Source: Ignavibacteria bacterium (GTDB lineage: Bacteria; Bacteroidota; Ignavibacteria; Tepidaquicellales; OLB5). Taken from it: 33,744 nucleotides of DNA. Where the stretch lies: the NCBI GenBank assembly GCA_030835085.1, contig JAUQWQ010000168.1, positions 1 through 33,744 on the forward strand, given 5' to 3'. The notes below the pieces were generated by a model. The model was not told the origin of the DNA. It saw nothing but the letters and a program-made list of their open reading frames with translations, and made no database searches. Position 1 is the first letter of the stretch. Each line of letters opens with the position of its first letter. Below are positions 14,651-23,435 of this stretch, piece after piece. A program made the translations under genes and the position numbers.

Positions 14651-15871
14651 TTGAAAATTAATCCCGCCGAAATATTAATCAAAGATTACACCTACGAACT
14701 TTCCTCAGAAAAGATCGCGCAGTTTCCTTTAAAAGAACGTGACAGCTCAAAGTTACTTATCTACAACAATGGCACTATCTCACAGGATATATTCCGCAAT
14801 ATTGCAGAAATTATTCCTGAAAACTCCCTGCTTATTTTTAACGATACTAAAGTCATCAATGCAAGATTGAAATTCATGAATCCTGCAGGCAAAGAAATTG
14901 AAATTTTCACATTGGAACCGGCAGAGAATACTGAGCTTGTTACTGCATTAAGTACAAAGGGTTCAGTAAGCTGGGCATGCCTTGTAGGGAATCTCAAAGC
15001 GTGGAAATCAGGTAAACTGAGTTCAGTCAAAATTCATAACGGCACGGAGTGCCGATTGGAAGCGGAGCTTCTTTCCAGGCAAGCTGATACATTTATTATC
15101 AGACTTTACTGGCAGCCTCTAGAGCGTACCTTTGCTGAAGTGCTTGAAATCTTCGGGCAGATACCGCTTCCGCCATATATGAAGCGTGATGCAGTACCCG
15201 ATGATAAGACAACATACCAGACGGTTTACTCAGAAACTGAAGGCTCCGTTGCCGCGCCTACTGCGGGTCTGCATTTCACAAATGAAGTATTGGCTTCACT
15301 TAAAAGTTATAATATCAAAACGGGATTCGTAACTCTCCACGTAGGTGCCGGAACATTTAAGCCGGTTAAGACCAGAAATATTTCAGAGCACGATATGCAT
15401 TCAGAAAGCATTTATATTAAGCTAAGCCTGTTGGAAGAAATTACTGCAAATATTGGCACAAATAGAATAATTGCCGTGGGCACAACTTCAATGCGTACAA
15501 TTGAATCACTTTTCTGGTTCGGCGTTCAGTTATTACAGGGCAGGCATCATATCGGTGAGCTAAACATAACTCAATGGGAGCCGTATGAAAATGAACCCGA
15601 AGATCCTGCAAAAGCCTTTCAGGCTATCATTTCATATATGAAACAAAACGACCTAAAGTACCTTTACGGTAAGACCAATATTATTATTGTTCCGGGGTAT
15701 GATTTTAAGATATTTTCGGGCATTATTACGAATTTCCACCAGCCGCAAAGCACGCTTTTGCTGCTTATTGCCGCATTTATTGGCAGTGACTGGAAGGTGC
15801 TCTATGAATATGCTTTAAATAATGATTTCCGTTTCTTAAGTTACGGTGATAGCTCAATATTATTGAAGTAA
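14651..15871 (+). CDS. queA: S-adenosylmethionine:tRNA ribosyltransferase-isomerase
   Basis: QueA transfers and isomerises the ribose of SAM onto preQ1-modified tRNA to form epoxyqueuosine in the queuosine pathway. Hallmarks are IAQFPLKERDSSKLL near the N-terminus, FNDTKVINARL, GQIPLPPYMKR, YQTVYSETEGSVAAPTAGLHF, TLHVGAGTFKPVK and TNFHQPQSTLLLLIAAFIG. At 406 residues it is about 55 longer than E. coli-type QueA. This agrees with the longer form I associate with Bacteroidota. The start is the TTG at 14651 (MKINPAEILIKDYTY), since no ATG lies upstream in frame. Between the previous gene and this start, TCAAAAGT (14598-14605) can pair with ACTTTTGA (14624-14631). The last 13 codons recur after the second S41 gene. 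Confidence 0.95.
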   Translation: MKINPAEILIKDYTYELSSEKIAQFPLKERDSSKLLIYNNGTISQDIFRNIAEIIPENSLLIFNDTKVINARLKFMNPAGKEIEIFTLEPAENTELVTALSTKGSVSWACLVGNLKAWKSGKLSSVKIHNGTECRLEAELLSRQADTFIIRLYWQPLERTFAEVLEIFGQIPLPPYMKRDAVPDDKTTYQTVYSETEGSVAAPTAGLHFTNEVLASLKSYNIKTGFVTLHVGAGTFKPVKTRNISEHDMHSESIYIKLSLLEEITANIGTNRIIAVGTTSMRTIESLFWFGVQLLQGRHHIGELNITQWEPYENEPEDPAKAFQAIISYMKQNDLKYLYGKTNIIIVPGYDFKIFSGIITNFHQPQSTLLLLIAAFIGSDWKVLYEYALNNDFRFLSYGDSSILLK

Positions 15872-15931
15872 AAAAGAATTACGTCCGCTTTTCATCCATT
15901 TCAATTATTCTTAAATCAATTATTCCTTGAT

Positions 15932-18121
15932 ATGAATGAACAAACTCTCCGGAATTTCCGCGCGTTTACAAAAATATACGGTTATATCAGATTTTTCCAT
16001 CCAAGTGATGAAGCTTCATCAATTGACTGGGATAAATTCGCAGTATACGGGTTTGAAAAAGTTGAAAATGCCGGTGATGATAATGAGCTGAAAACTCTGC
16101 TGCTGGAATTGTTCCTGCCGATAGCTCCCGCTATTGAAATATATTTTAATGGTGAAAATTTTACATATGATCAAAGTAAAATAATTCCCGCAGATACAAC
16201 GGGGCTTCTCCCCGTTGCATGGCAGCATTACGGTATTGCTACCGATACCAAAGAATTTTATAACATATACAGCAGCAAGCGTTTAAACAGACTAAAGATA
16301 AATCAGAATAAGCACGGGCAAATTTCAAAAGTTATCAGCGCTGAAAGATTTTCAGGCAAAAGGATAAGGGTAAGTGCCGGAGTAAAATTGAACTTTGGTG
16401 AAAATGCATCCGGAGAACTGTTTGTGAGATCTTCCGGTAAGGAAATTTCAGTAAAATTTAACAATGATAAATGGGAAGAATGTTCTGTAGAGATAGAAGT
16501 TCAAACGGATACTGACACAATAGAGATCGGGTGCAGGCTGTATGATGAAGGCGCAGTATATTTAAACGGGTTTAGAATTTATGTTTACGAAAATGATTGC
16601 TGGATGGAATTTGAAGTGAAAGGACTGCTTTTTGAAGACCAGCTGATCGGCAATGAGCCTGTTGGGTGGATTTTTGAAGAAGTAGGCTATATTTTTAAAA
16701 TTCTGGATTTTGAGAAGTATCATAATGACAGGTTTTGTATTATTGAAGGAAAATATGAAAAACAGCCGTTTGAAAAATACCCCGCACCTGGAGAAATTGC
16801 TGTTAAATTGCTTAATGACAACTTAAAATGCGTTTTTCCTTTATGCCTTTATACAGATGAAAATGGTACCCTTCCAAGATCATCAAAAAAATTTAATGAT
16901 CTTTCTTCAATCCGTTCTGATGAAAAATTTAAAGAACCGGACAGTGATTCCGGGTATACAAGGCTTGCTGTATCCGCTGTAATATGGAATGTAATACAGC
17001 ACTCATACCCATATTTTGAGTATTGCGATATTGACTGGGATAGGTCGTTAAATGAACTGTTAATTAATGCTGATATAAAGCAATCTAAAAATAATTTTAT
17101 AAATGGTGTATATAAAGCAACTGCAAAGCTTGATGATGGACATTTAAACATGTCTCATCCGGATCTCGCGTTCAAATTTTTTTATCCGCCGTTCATTCTG
17201 GATCATGCTGAAGGTAAATTTGTTATTAGCAGGATACTTGAAGAAAACACTGGTGTAAAAACAGGCGATATTATTCTGGAAATAGATGGAATTGATATCA
17301 ATAAAACTGCTGAAGAAGAAATGAAGAATTTTTCTGCATCAACACATGGAAGGAAAATGCATTTTATACTCAGCGGAAAGCTTATAAGGCATGAAAATAG
17401 TAATCCTATCAAGCTCAAAATTCTGCGAGATGAAAAGACAATGCAATTATCTGTTGAGCGCAAATATAAAATGAATGATTTCTTTGAAAGGGGATTATTT
17501 CCCGAATACAGAAAAGAGAAGTATATTGAGTTCAAACCGGGGATCTTTTATGCTGATCTTACCAGGTTTGAGCCCAATGAACTGGAAGATAAGCTGTCAG
17601 AGCTTATCAATGCTGAAGGAGTTATATTTGATCTGAGAGGTTACCCTTTCTTTGACAGTGACTTTTTAAAACATTTAACTGATGAAACAATTAGATTCCC
17701 GCAACTGTTGGTTCCGCAGATAATTTATCCAGACAGGGAAAATATGAATGACTGGGATGGCAGCGGCCGCGGAGAGTGGGAGCCAATGAAACCACGTTTT
17801 AGAGGAAAAATAATATTTATGACAAACTATTCTGCTATAAGCTGGGCTGAAACAATTATGTCAATAGTAGAGGCTTATAAACTAGGGACAATTATCGGCT
17901 CTCAAACTGCAGGTACTAACGGTGATTGCAACAGGGTTAAGTTAACCGGCGGGTATACTTTTCAGTTTACAGGTACGAAAGTACTGAAGCATGATGATAC
18001 CCCTCATCACGGGGTCGGTATTCACCCGACTGTTCCCGTAAGCCGTACTGTAAAAGGAATCCGGGAAAAACGCGATGAATTTCTTGAAAAAGCAATTGAA
18101 GTAATTGAAAATGCCGGATAG
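15932..18121 (+). CDS. S41-family peptidase, tandem copy 1, without signal peptide
   Basis: A 729-residue protein of the S41 (C-terminal processing/tricorn-core-like) peptidase family. The N-terminal segment IYGYIRFFHPSDEASSIDWDKFAVYG and the ELFLPIAPAIEI region are characteristic of this large Bacteroidota group. A beta-rich, carbohydrate-binding-like domain follows at about 115-230. LDDGHLNM near residue 400 begins the S41 core. A PDZ-like segment follows (FVISRILEENTGVKTGDIILEIDG), then the protease domain with the predicted nucleophile Ser637 in AISWAET and HHGVGIHPTVPV. Its neighbour at 18206 is a clear paralogue with a signal peptide, but this copy begins directly at NEQTLRNFRAF. Upstream the frame is open to the queA stop, with no ATG, GTG or TTG that would add a leader. 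Confidence 0.93.
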   Translation: MNEQTLRNFRAFTKIYGYIRFFHPSDEASSIDWDKFAVYGFEKVENAGDDNELKTLLLELFLPIAPAIEIYFNGENFTYDQSKIIPADTTGLLPVAWQHYGIATDTKEFYNIYSSKRLNRLKINQNKHGQISKVISAERFSGKRIRVSAGVKLNFGENASGELFVRSSGKEISVKFNNDKWEECSVEIEVQTDTDTIEIGCRLYDEGAVYLNGFRIYVYENDCWMEFEVKGLLFEDQLIGNEPVGWIFEEVGYIFKILDFEKYHNDRFCIIEGKYEKQPFEKYPAPGEIAVKLLNDNLKCVFPLCLYTDENGTLPRSSKKFNDLSSIRSDEKFKEPDSDSGYTRLAVSAVIWNVIQHSYPYFEYCDIDWDRSLNELLINADIKQSKNNFINGVYKATAKLDDGHLNMSHPDLAFKFFYPPFILDHAEGKFVISRILEENTGVKTGDIILEIDGIDINKTAEEEMKNFSASTHGRKMHFILSGKLIRHENSNPIKLKILRDEKTMQLSVERKYKMNDFFERGLFPEYRKEKYIEFKPGIFYADLTRFEPNELEDKLSELINAEGVIFDLRGYPFFDSDFLKHLTDETIRFPQLLVPQIIYPDRENMNDWDGSGRGEWEPMKPRFRGKIIFMTNYSAISWAETIMSIVEAYKLGTIIGSQTAGTNGDCNRVKLTGGYTFQFTGTKVLKHDDTPHHGVGIHPTVPVSRTVKGIREKRDEFLEKAIEVIENAG

Positions 18122-18205
18122 CAGCAGCCGACATTGATTAAGTTAAAAATATGTCTATAAATTGAATTCTGAATAAGAATTCTATAATATAACATTTATA
18201 CAGTC

Positions 18206-20521
18206 ATGAAAATACTCAGGATTTTCCTTTCGTTGTACATGTTTACTTTCAGTATATATTATAGCGGCTCTCAGCCAATAACAGGTAATGAGCAGTATAC
18301 CCGGAACTGCGAAGCATTTACCAGGCTTTACGGGTATATACGCTTCTTTCATCCTTCTGATGAAGCACAGAAGATCGATTGGGAACGCTTTGCAGTTTAC
18401 GGAATGCAGAAAGTATCGGGTTCTGTGGACGATGAAGAGCTGAAACAAAATCTGCTTGAGCTGTTTCTGCCGATTGCGCCTTCACTTCAGATCACCCGTA
18501 CCGGGGACAATATACCATACGATAATTCGCTATTCATGCCTGCTGATACTGCCGGGTACAAAAGAGTTTTCTGGCAGCATTACGGTGTGTATCTTGGTAA
18601 CGATAAGAACATTTACAAAAGCTCCAGGGTAAATACTGTAACCGAAGGAAGCACAGATGATTTCGGGGGAATTTCCCAATACGTTGATGCTGAAAAACTG
18701 CGCGGAAAGAAAATTAAGCTGAAAGGATATGTGAAAGCCGATGTAAAGGGTGCGCATAATACGGGTAATCTCTGGCTCAGGGTTGACCGTGAGAACGGAA
18801 AAATGGGATTCTTTGATAATATGTGGGATAGACCCGTTAAGCTTAACAGCTGGAACGAGTATGAAATTACAGGTGAAGTTGCTAAGGATGCTTTAAACGT
18901 AATGTTCGGATGTTTCCTTTACGGGCAGGGAAAGATATGGGTTGATGAGTTAAGGCTGTTTGTAAGTGATAACGGAATGTGGAATGAGATAAATATAAAG
19001 GATCCGGAATTTGAGTTAAAAGATAAGGATGGCCAGGGTCTGCACTGGAAAGGCGGCAATGAGAAGTACAGCTACCAAATGACCGATTCAGAAAAGTATA
19101 ACGGCAATTCTTCATTTATGATTTGGCTGAATTCTGAAGCTTTATATCAAAGCAAGATTTTCGATAAAGAACCTTATGACGGAGAAAAACTCCGCGCAAA
19201 AATTAGTGAGAATTTAAGCTGTACTTTTCCTCTAATGCTCTTTGCTGATGAAAAGGGGACACTTCCGCATTCTGATACTTCGGTTCTTGCTGAGCTGAAC
19301 AGGAATATTGGAAATAATACTACTGCTGTGTTAACAGCTAATGATAAATTTGTCAGACTGGGTGATATCTGTATTGCATGGAATATCTTTCAGCATTTCT
19401 ACCCTTATTTTTATATTGCAGGTACAAACTGGAACGAAGTTCTTACCGAATATCTTAAACTGGCTTCGGAAAGCAGTGATGAATTTGAGTTTCATAAAGT
19501 TCTGATGGAGTTTATCGCTGAATTGAAAGACGGTCATGGGAGAGTTGGGTTTAATAAAAATAAACAAAGGAACTACCCGCCTGTAATTCTGGATTACTCC
19601 GAAGGGAAAGTTGTTATATCAAGAATCCTTGACCAAAACAGTACGTGGCCTATAATGGAAGGTGATGAAGTAACTGAAATTGACGGAATGAAAACCGCCG
19701 AGAAAATGAAGCAACTAAGCAGATATATTTCATCGGCAACACCGCAATGGCTAATACACAGGCTGCTTAATGAATCGCTTATTGCCGGGAAGGATGGTTC
19801 AGTTTTCAATATCAAAATCAAAAGTGAAGATGGTACAGAAGAATTTTTTTCAATGAAAAGAAATTTGGCTATAGATGAACTTGTGAAAAAAGGCTGGTAT
19901 GCAGAATACAGGCCTGATGATATTAAAGAGATCAAAAAAGGTATATATTATGTTAACCTTGACAGGGCATCTATGGGCAAGATTGACAGCAATATCAGCA
20001 AGCTGTCAAATGCACAAGGTGTAATATTTGATATGAGGGGTTATCCTAATGGTAACCATGATGTATTGAGGTATCTTACAGATTCACCTATTCGCTCTGC
20101 TTATTTTTCAGTTAACGAAGTCATTTATCCTGATAGGGTAGAACCAGTTATAAAAGATACTTCTTCCAGGTGGAACCTGGGTCCGCTTAAACCAAGATTC
20201 AAAGGGAAAATTGTTTTCCTTGTGAATGGCAACGCCATAAGCTATGCTGAAAGTGTTATGGGCATTGTTGAAGCATACAAGCTTGGCACTATTATTGGGG
20301 AGCCTACTGCCGGCACCAACGGAAATGTAAACCCGTTTAACCTGCCGGGGGGTTTCTATATTTCATGGACCGGTATGAATGTTGTAAAGCACGACGGCAC
20401 ACGTCATCACGGTGTCGGCATCATTCCGGATATATTAGTGAACCGCACTATCAAAGGAATCCGTGAAAAGCGGGATGAATATCTGGAAAAAGCCATTGAA
20501 GTAATTGAAAACGCCAGATAA
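18206..20521 (+). CDS. S41-family peptidase, tandem copy 2, secreted
   Basis: A 771-residue S41 peptidase. MKILRIFLSLYMFTFSIYYS is a Sec signal peptide, so the enzyme should act in the periplasm or outside the cell. The mature part parallels the upstream gene: LYGYIRFFHPSDEAQKIDWERFAVYG, LLELFLPIAPSLQI, then DGHGRVGF near residue 441. The PDZ-like VVISRILDQNSTWPIMEGDEV and the nucleophile region GNAISYAES (Ser679) follow, then HHGVGIIPDI. The two copies end almost identically (GIREKRDEYLEKAIEVIENAR here). They differ more in the middle, so the duplication is old. Members of this group are annotated as peptidases but targets are unknown. The start ATG lies 84 bases after copy 1. Confidence 0.94.
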   Translation: MKILRIFLSLYMFTFSIYYSGSQPITGNEQYTRNCEAFTRLYGYIRFFHPSDEAQKIDWERFAVYGMQKVSGSVDDEELKQNLLELFLPIAPSLQITRTGDNIPYDNSLFMPADTAGYKRVFWQHYGVYLGNDKNIYKSSRVNTVTEGSTDDFGGISQYVDAEKLRGKKIKLKGYVKADVKGAHNTGNLWLRVDRENGKMGFFDNMWDRPVKLNSWNEYEITGEVAKDALNVMFGCFLYGQGKIWVDELRLFVSDNGMWNEINIKDPEFELKDKDGQGLHWKGGNEKYSYQMTDSEKYNGNSSFMIWLNSEALYQSKIFDKEPYDGEKLRAKISENLSCTFPLMLFADEKGTLPHSDTSVLAELNRNIGNNTTAVLTANDKFVRLGDICIAWNIFQHFYPYFYIAGTNWNEVLTEYLKLASESSDEFEFHKVLMEFIAELKDGHGRVGFNKNKQRNYPPVILDYSEGKVVISRILDQNSTWPIMEGDEVTEIDGMKTAEKMKQLSRYISSATPQWLIHRLLNESLIAGKDGSVFNIKIKSEDGTEEFFSMKRNLAIDELVKKGWYAEYRPDDIKEIKKGIYYVNLDRASMGKIDSNISKLSNAQGVIFDMRGYPNGNHDVLRYLTDSPIRSAYFSVNEVIYPDRVEPVIKDTSSRWNLGPLKPRFKGKIVFLVNGNAISYAESVMGIVEAYKLGTIIGEPTAGTNGNVNPFNLPGGFYISWTGMNVVKHDGTRHHGVGIIPDILVNRTIKGIREKRDEYLEKAIEVIENAR

Positions 20522-20523
20522 AT

Positions 20524-20577
20524 TATGCTTTGAAAATTGATTTTCGTTTCTTAAGTTACAGTTACCCGGGAGCATAA
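20524..20577 (+). pseudogene. Remnant of the 3' end of queA
   Basis: Directly after the S41 stop, bases 20524-20562 match 15809-15847 inside queA at 34 of 39 positions, including 12 identical bases TTCTTAAGTTAC. Read in the same phase, the fragment gives YALKIDFRFLSYS against YALNNDFRFLSYG in QueA, then a stop at 20575-20577. Nothing upstream of the match resembles QueA because the S41 coding sequence abuts it. This is a relic of duplication or rearrangement. Confidence 0.75.
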
Positions 20578-20584
20578 ATCCCGG
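20566..20584. terminator. Hairpin after the S41 pair
   Basis: CCGGGA (20566-20571) pairs with TCCCGG (20579-20584) around a 7-base loop. Flanking TTAC and GTAA can extend the stem with a bulge, and an AT-rich stretch follows. It is a possible transcription terminator for the S41 genes. The T-run is weak. Confidence 0.35.
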
Positions 20585-20661
20585 AAACCTGTAATTTTAT
20601 GGATATTTCAGTTCGTTAGAAGTATAATTACTGACTTTGCTTTCAACTAAATCATAAATCA

Positions 20662-21195
20662 ATGCTCGAAACATTACAAAAGAACTGGTGGTTAATTGCT
20701 GTAAGGGGTGTACTTGCAGTAATATTCGGAATACTGGCACTTGCATCTCCATATATAGTAATTTTTTCACTCATAACATTTTTTGCATTCTTTGCTGTTC
20801 TTTCCGGATTCTTCATCCTCACTCTCGCTTTCCTTGGTGAAACCGATAACAAAGGTTTGAGGATAATTGAAGGATTGATCTTTTTAGGCGCGGGAATTGT
20901 TGTTCTTCTGAACCCCGTTTCTGCGCTGGGCGGAATTATGATATTCATAGCAGCTTGGGCAATACTATCTGGATTCATCCATATTATAGGCGCTATAAAG
21001 ATGCGCAAAGTCATTACCAATGAATGGCTGATGATACTTAATGGTGTCATATCAATTGTTTTCGGTATCCTGCTTGCGGGAAACCTGATTCAGGGCGCGG
21101 GGGTGATGCTGATGGTGTTCGGCGCGTTCGCAATACTCAGCGGGATATTTTCAATAATGCTTTCATTCAGAATAAAAACATATAAATCAAACTAA
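20662..21195 (+). CDS. HdeD-like (DUF308) six-helix membrane protein
   Basis: A 177-residue integral membrane protein of the DUF308/HdeD family. After a short N-terminus (LETLQKNWWLIAVRG, typical of the family) come about six hydrophobic segments. The repeated helix-pair pattern shows in GVLAVIFGILALASP, LIFLGAGIVVLLNP and GVISIVFGILLAGN. In E. coli HdeD contributes to acid resistance at high cell density. In other phyla the role is undefined. The start ATG at 20662 is preceded by AAATCATAAATCA, with no ribosome-binding site. Two DUF2007 genes follow closely, so this may be the first gene of a short transcript. Confidence 0.9.
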   Translation: MLETLQKNWWLIAVRGVLAVIFGILALASPYIVIFSLITFFAFFAVLSGFFILTLAFLGETDNKGLRIIEGLIFLGAGIVVLLNPVSALGGIMIFIAAWAILSGFIHIIGAIKMRKVITNEWLMILNGVISIVFGILLAGNLIQGAGVMLMVFGAFAILSGIFSIMLSFRIKTYKSN

Positions 21196-21206
21196 ATAAT
21201 ATAATC

Positions 21207-21572
21207 ATGGCAGAAGACGAAAATGTAAGCCCGGGCGGGATAGATTCAGAAGGCGGCGAAGGCAATGAAGATATGAATGATGAATATCTTGTATCGGTAT
21301 TTAAGACCGATAATATGGCGATAATCGCAGTTGTAAAATCAATTCTCGATGAAGCCGGCATTAAATACATGGCAAAGGGCGAAAATATGCAGGGCGTTGT
21401 TCCCATAAATGCATTTCCTGTTGATTTCCAGGTTATGCCGGGTGATGTAGAGTACGCCAAAGACCTTCTTAAAGAAGTTGACGAGGATTCTGACTGGTAC
21501 AAAGAAGATTCCCCGGATGATGCAGGTGATGAAACACCGGAAGGCGATAAACCTGCTGATGAAAATGCTTAA
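21207..21572 (+). CDS. DUF2007 protein, tandem copy 1
   Basis: A 121-residue acidic protein with a DUF2007 core at about residues 26-95. The core contains YLVSVFKTDNMAIIAVVKSILDEAGI, then YMAKGENMQGVVPINAFPVDFQV and DVEYAKDLLKEV. DUF2007 is a ferredoxin-like domain that some proteins carry fused to zinc ribbons; its role (putative signal transduction) is not established. The N-terminal 25 and C-terminal 25 residues are low-complexity, acidic and Gly/Asp/Glu-rich. It starts 11 bases after the HdeD-like gene and is followed 24 bases later by a paralogue, so the three are likely one operon. Confidence 0.87.
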   Translation: MAEDENVSPGGIDSEGGEGNEDMNDEYLVSVFKTDNMAIIAVVKSILDEAGIKYMAKGENMQGVVPINAFPVDFQVMPGDVEYAKDLLKEVDEDSDWYKEDSPDDAGDETPEGDKPADENA

Positions 21573-21596
21573 TACTTAAATCTTTTATTATTGAAA

Positions 21597-21881
21597 ATGA
21601 ATTATAATGAAGATTCCGAAACACTGGTTACGGTTTATACATCCGGTAACAATGCAATTTGTGCTTTGGTGAAATCGATGCTTGATGAAGCCGGAATAAC
21701 GTACCTGGCTAAGGGTGATAATCTGCAAAGTGCTTATCCGATAAATGCATTTCCTGTGGAATTTCAGGTATTGACAAGTGATGTGGAGTATGCAAGGGAA
21801 CTGCTTAAGGATGTTGAAGAAAGCATTGAGATCGATTCACCTGATGATGGTGAATCCGAAGATGAATATGAAGAAGACTAA
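21597..21881 (+). CDS. DUF2007 protein, tandem copy 2
   Basis: A 94-residue paralogue of the preceding protein. The core TLVTVYTSGNNAICALVKSMLDEAGI and YLAKGDNLQSAYPINAFPVEFQV aligns without gaps to copy 1. The C-terminus is again acidic (DSPDDGESEDEYEED). The frame could begin with a TTG at 21591, but ATG 21597 (MNYNEDSETL) is two codons downstream and preferred. The acidic leader of copy 1 is missing. Two different copies side by side suggest a heteromeric or diverged pair. Function unknown. Confidence 0.86.
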   Translation: MNYNEDSETLVTVYTSGNNAICALVKSMLDEAGITYLAKGDNLQSAYPINAFPVEFQVLTSDVEYARELLKDVEESIEIDSPDDGESEDEYEED

Positions 21882-21905
21882 ACATACAGGGAAAACATAC
21901 AGATT

Positions 21906-23414
21906 ATGCTGAATATATTTAAAATTGTTTTTATCGCAGTCCTGGTCTCATGCAGCAGCTTATCGCAAACCACCGAAGTTGTATTCATACAAATGAACGA
22001 TGTTTACGAAATTGCCCCGCTTGAAGGCGGCAAATACGGGGGACTTGCGCGCGTAAAAACTGTGATTGATAACATTAAACAAACCAACCCCCATACATAT
22101 GTTATACTCTCAGGGGATTTTATTTCGCCCAGTGCGCTTGGTACAAGCACATACGAAGATAAGCGCATTAACGGCAGGCAGATGGTGGATGTACTTAATG
22201 CTATTGGGCTGGATTATGTTACATTCGGCAATCACGAGTTTGACTATAAGTATGAAGTGCTGCAGGATAGATTGAATGAATCGAAGTTTAAATGGATATC
22301 ATCCAATACTTTCCAAAACACTAATGGCGAAATAACTGCGTTCAAACAGAATAGCATTGCATTGCCGGAGTATCACCTTATCAAAATACCTGCATATTTA
22401 AAAGGTATGCCGCTCACTGTTGGAATTATCGGTATCTGCATTGATGCCAATAAACAGCCATATGTATCATACAACGATTACTACAGCTCAGCCAAAAAGG
22501 TATATACTTCTATCAAAGACAGTATTGATTGCCTTATAGGTATAACTCATTTGAATATTGATGAAGATAAAAAGCTGGTAGCGGAGCTGCCTGAGCTGAA
22601 GCTCATAATGGGGGGACATGAACACGTTAACATGCTGCATAAAGTCGGTGAAACAATAATTACAAAAGCTGATGCCAATGCAATCACCGTGTATGTTCAC
22701 AGGCTCATTTTTGATGAGCAGAATAAACTGCTTGAAATTAAATCAGAGCTTCTCAGCATCGATGAAAATATTCCCGAAGATCCGAAAACTAAAAAGCTTG
22801 TTGATGAATGGGTAACACGCGCCTTTAAAGGATTCTACGATAAAGGCTTTGACCCGCTTAAAATGGTAATTGACCTGAAAAAGGATACTCTTGACGGAAA
22901 AGATGAAACTGTACGCTACTCACAATGCGCGCTGGGTTACCTGATAGGTACTGCAATGTTTTATGCTGCAAAGGATGTTGATATTGCTTTCTTCAACAGC
23001 GGAGCTATAAGGATAGATGATAAGCTCACAGGAGAAATAACGCAGTATGATATCATACGCGTATTGCCATTCGGCGGAAAGATACTTAAGGTTGAGCTTA
23101 AAGGCTCACTGCTTAAGCAAATTATTGAAACGGGGTTCTCTCAGCCCGGAAGCGGGGGATATATTCAGTACTACGGACTCGAGCAAACCGCTGCAGGTTA
23201 TAAAGTCAAAAACGCGCTGATAGATGAAAATAAAGTTTATTCCGCCGCTGTAGCTGATTATCTGCTAAGCGGTATGGAGCATAATTTCGGTTATCTTACA
23301 AAAGATAATCCCGGAATTATTAAAGTAACAGAACCAAATCCTGCTGATAAAAATGATCTGTGTAATGATGTACGTTTTGCGGTAATAAATTATCTTGAAA
23401 AATGGAACAGGTAG
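21906..23414 (+). CDS. UshA-like 5'-nucleotidase/metallophosphatase, predicted lipoprotein
   Basis: A 502-residue two-domain enzyme. Residues 1-16 form a lipoprotein signal with lipobox LVSC (Cys16). The N-terminal calcineurin-like metallophosphatase domain has SGDFISPS (Asp71), FGNHEFDY (Asn109, His110), ITHL and MGGHEHVN. The 5'-nucleotidase C-terminal domain contains FFNSGAIRID, ITQYDIIRVLPFGGKI and SGGYIQY. Such enzymes hydrolyse nucleotides or sugar nucleotides outside the inner membrane. In the first metal motif the usual Asp-x-His is Asp32-Val-Tyr34 (QMNDVYEI). I believe NDVYEI is shared by a subfamily, so loss of activity should not be assumed. It starts 24 bases after the DUF2007 pair. 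Confidence 0.93.
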   Translation: MLNIFKIVFIAVLVSCSSLSQTTEVVFIQMNDVYEIAPLEGGKYGGLARVKTVIDNIKQTNPHTYVILSGDFISPSALGTSTYEDKRINGRQMVDVLNAIGLDYVTFGNHEFDYKYEVLQDRLNESKFKWISSNTFQNTNGEITAFKQNSIALPEYHLIKIPAYLKGMPLTVGIIGICIDANKQPYVSYNDYYSSAKKVYTSIKDSIDCLIGITHLNIDEDKKLVAELPELKLIMGGHEHVNMLHKVGETIITKADANAITVYVHRLIFDEQNKLLEIKSELLSIDENIPEDPKTKKLVDEWVTRAFKGFYDKGFDPLKMVIDLKKDTLDGKDETVRYSQCALGYLIGTAMFYAAKDVDIAFFNSGAIRIDDKLTGEITQYDIIRVLPFGGKILKVELKGSLLKQIIETGFSQPGSGGYIQYYGLEQTAAGYKVKNALIDENKVYSAAVADYLLSGMEHNFGYLTKDNPGIIKVTEPNPADKNDLCNDVRFAVINYLEKWNR

Positions 23415-23435
23415 AAAAGTGGAAAAGGTAGAGGA

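Noticed and set aside
18164-18182. Hairpin GAATTCT/AGAATTC between the two S41 genes as a terminator or operator
   Set aside because: A 7-base AT-rich stem with no T-run and no known motif; could be chance.
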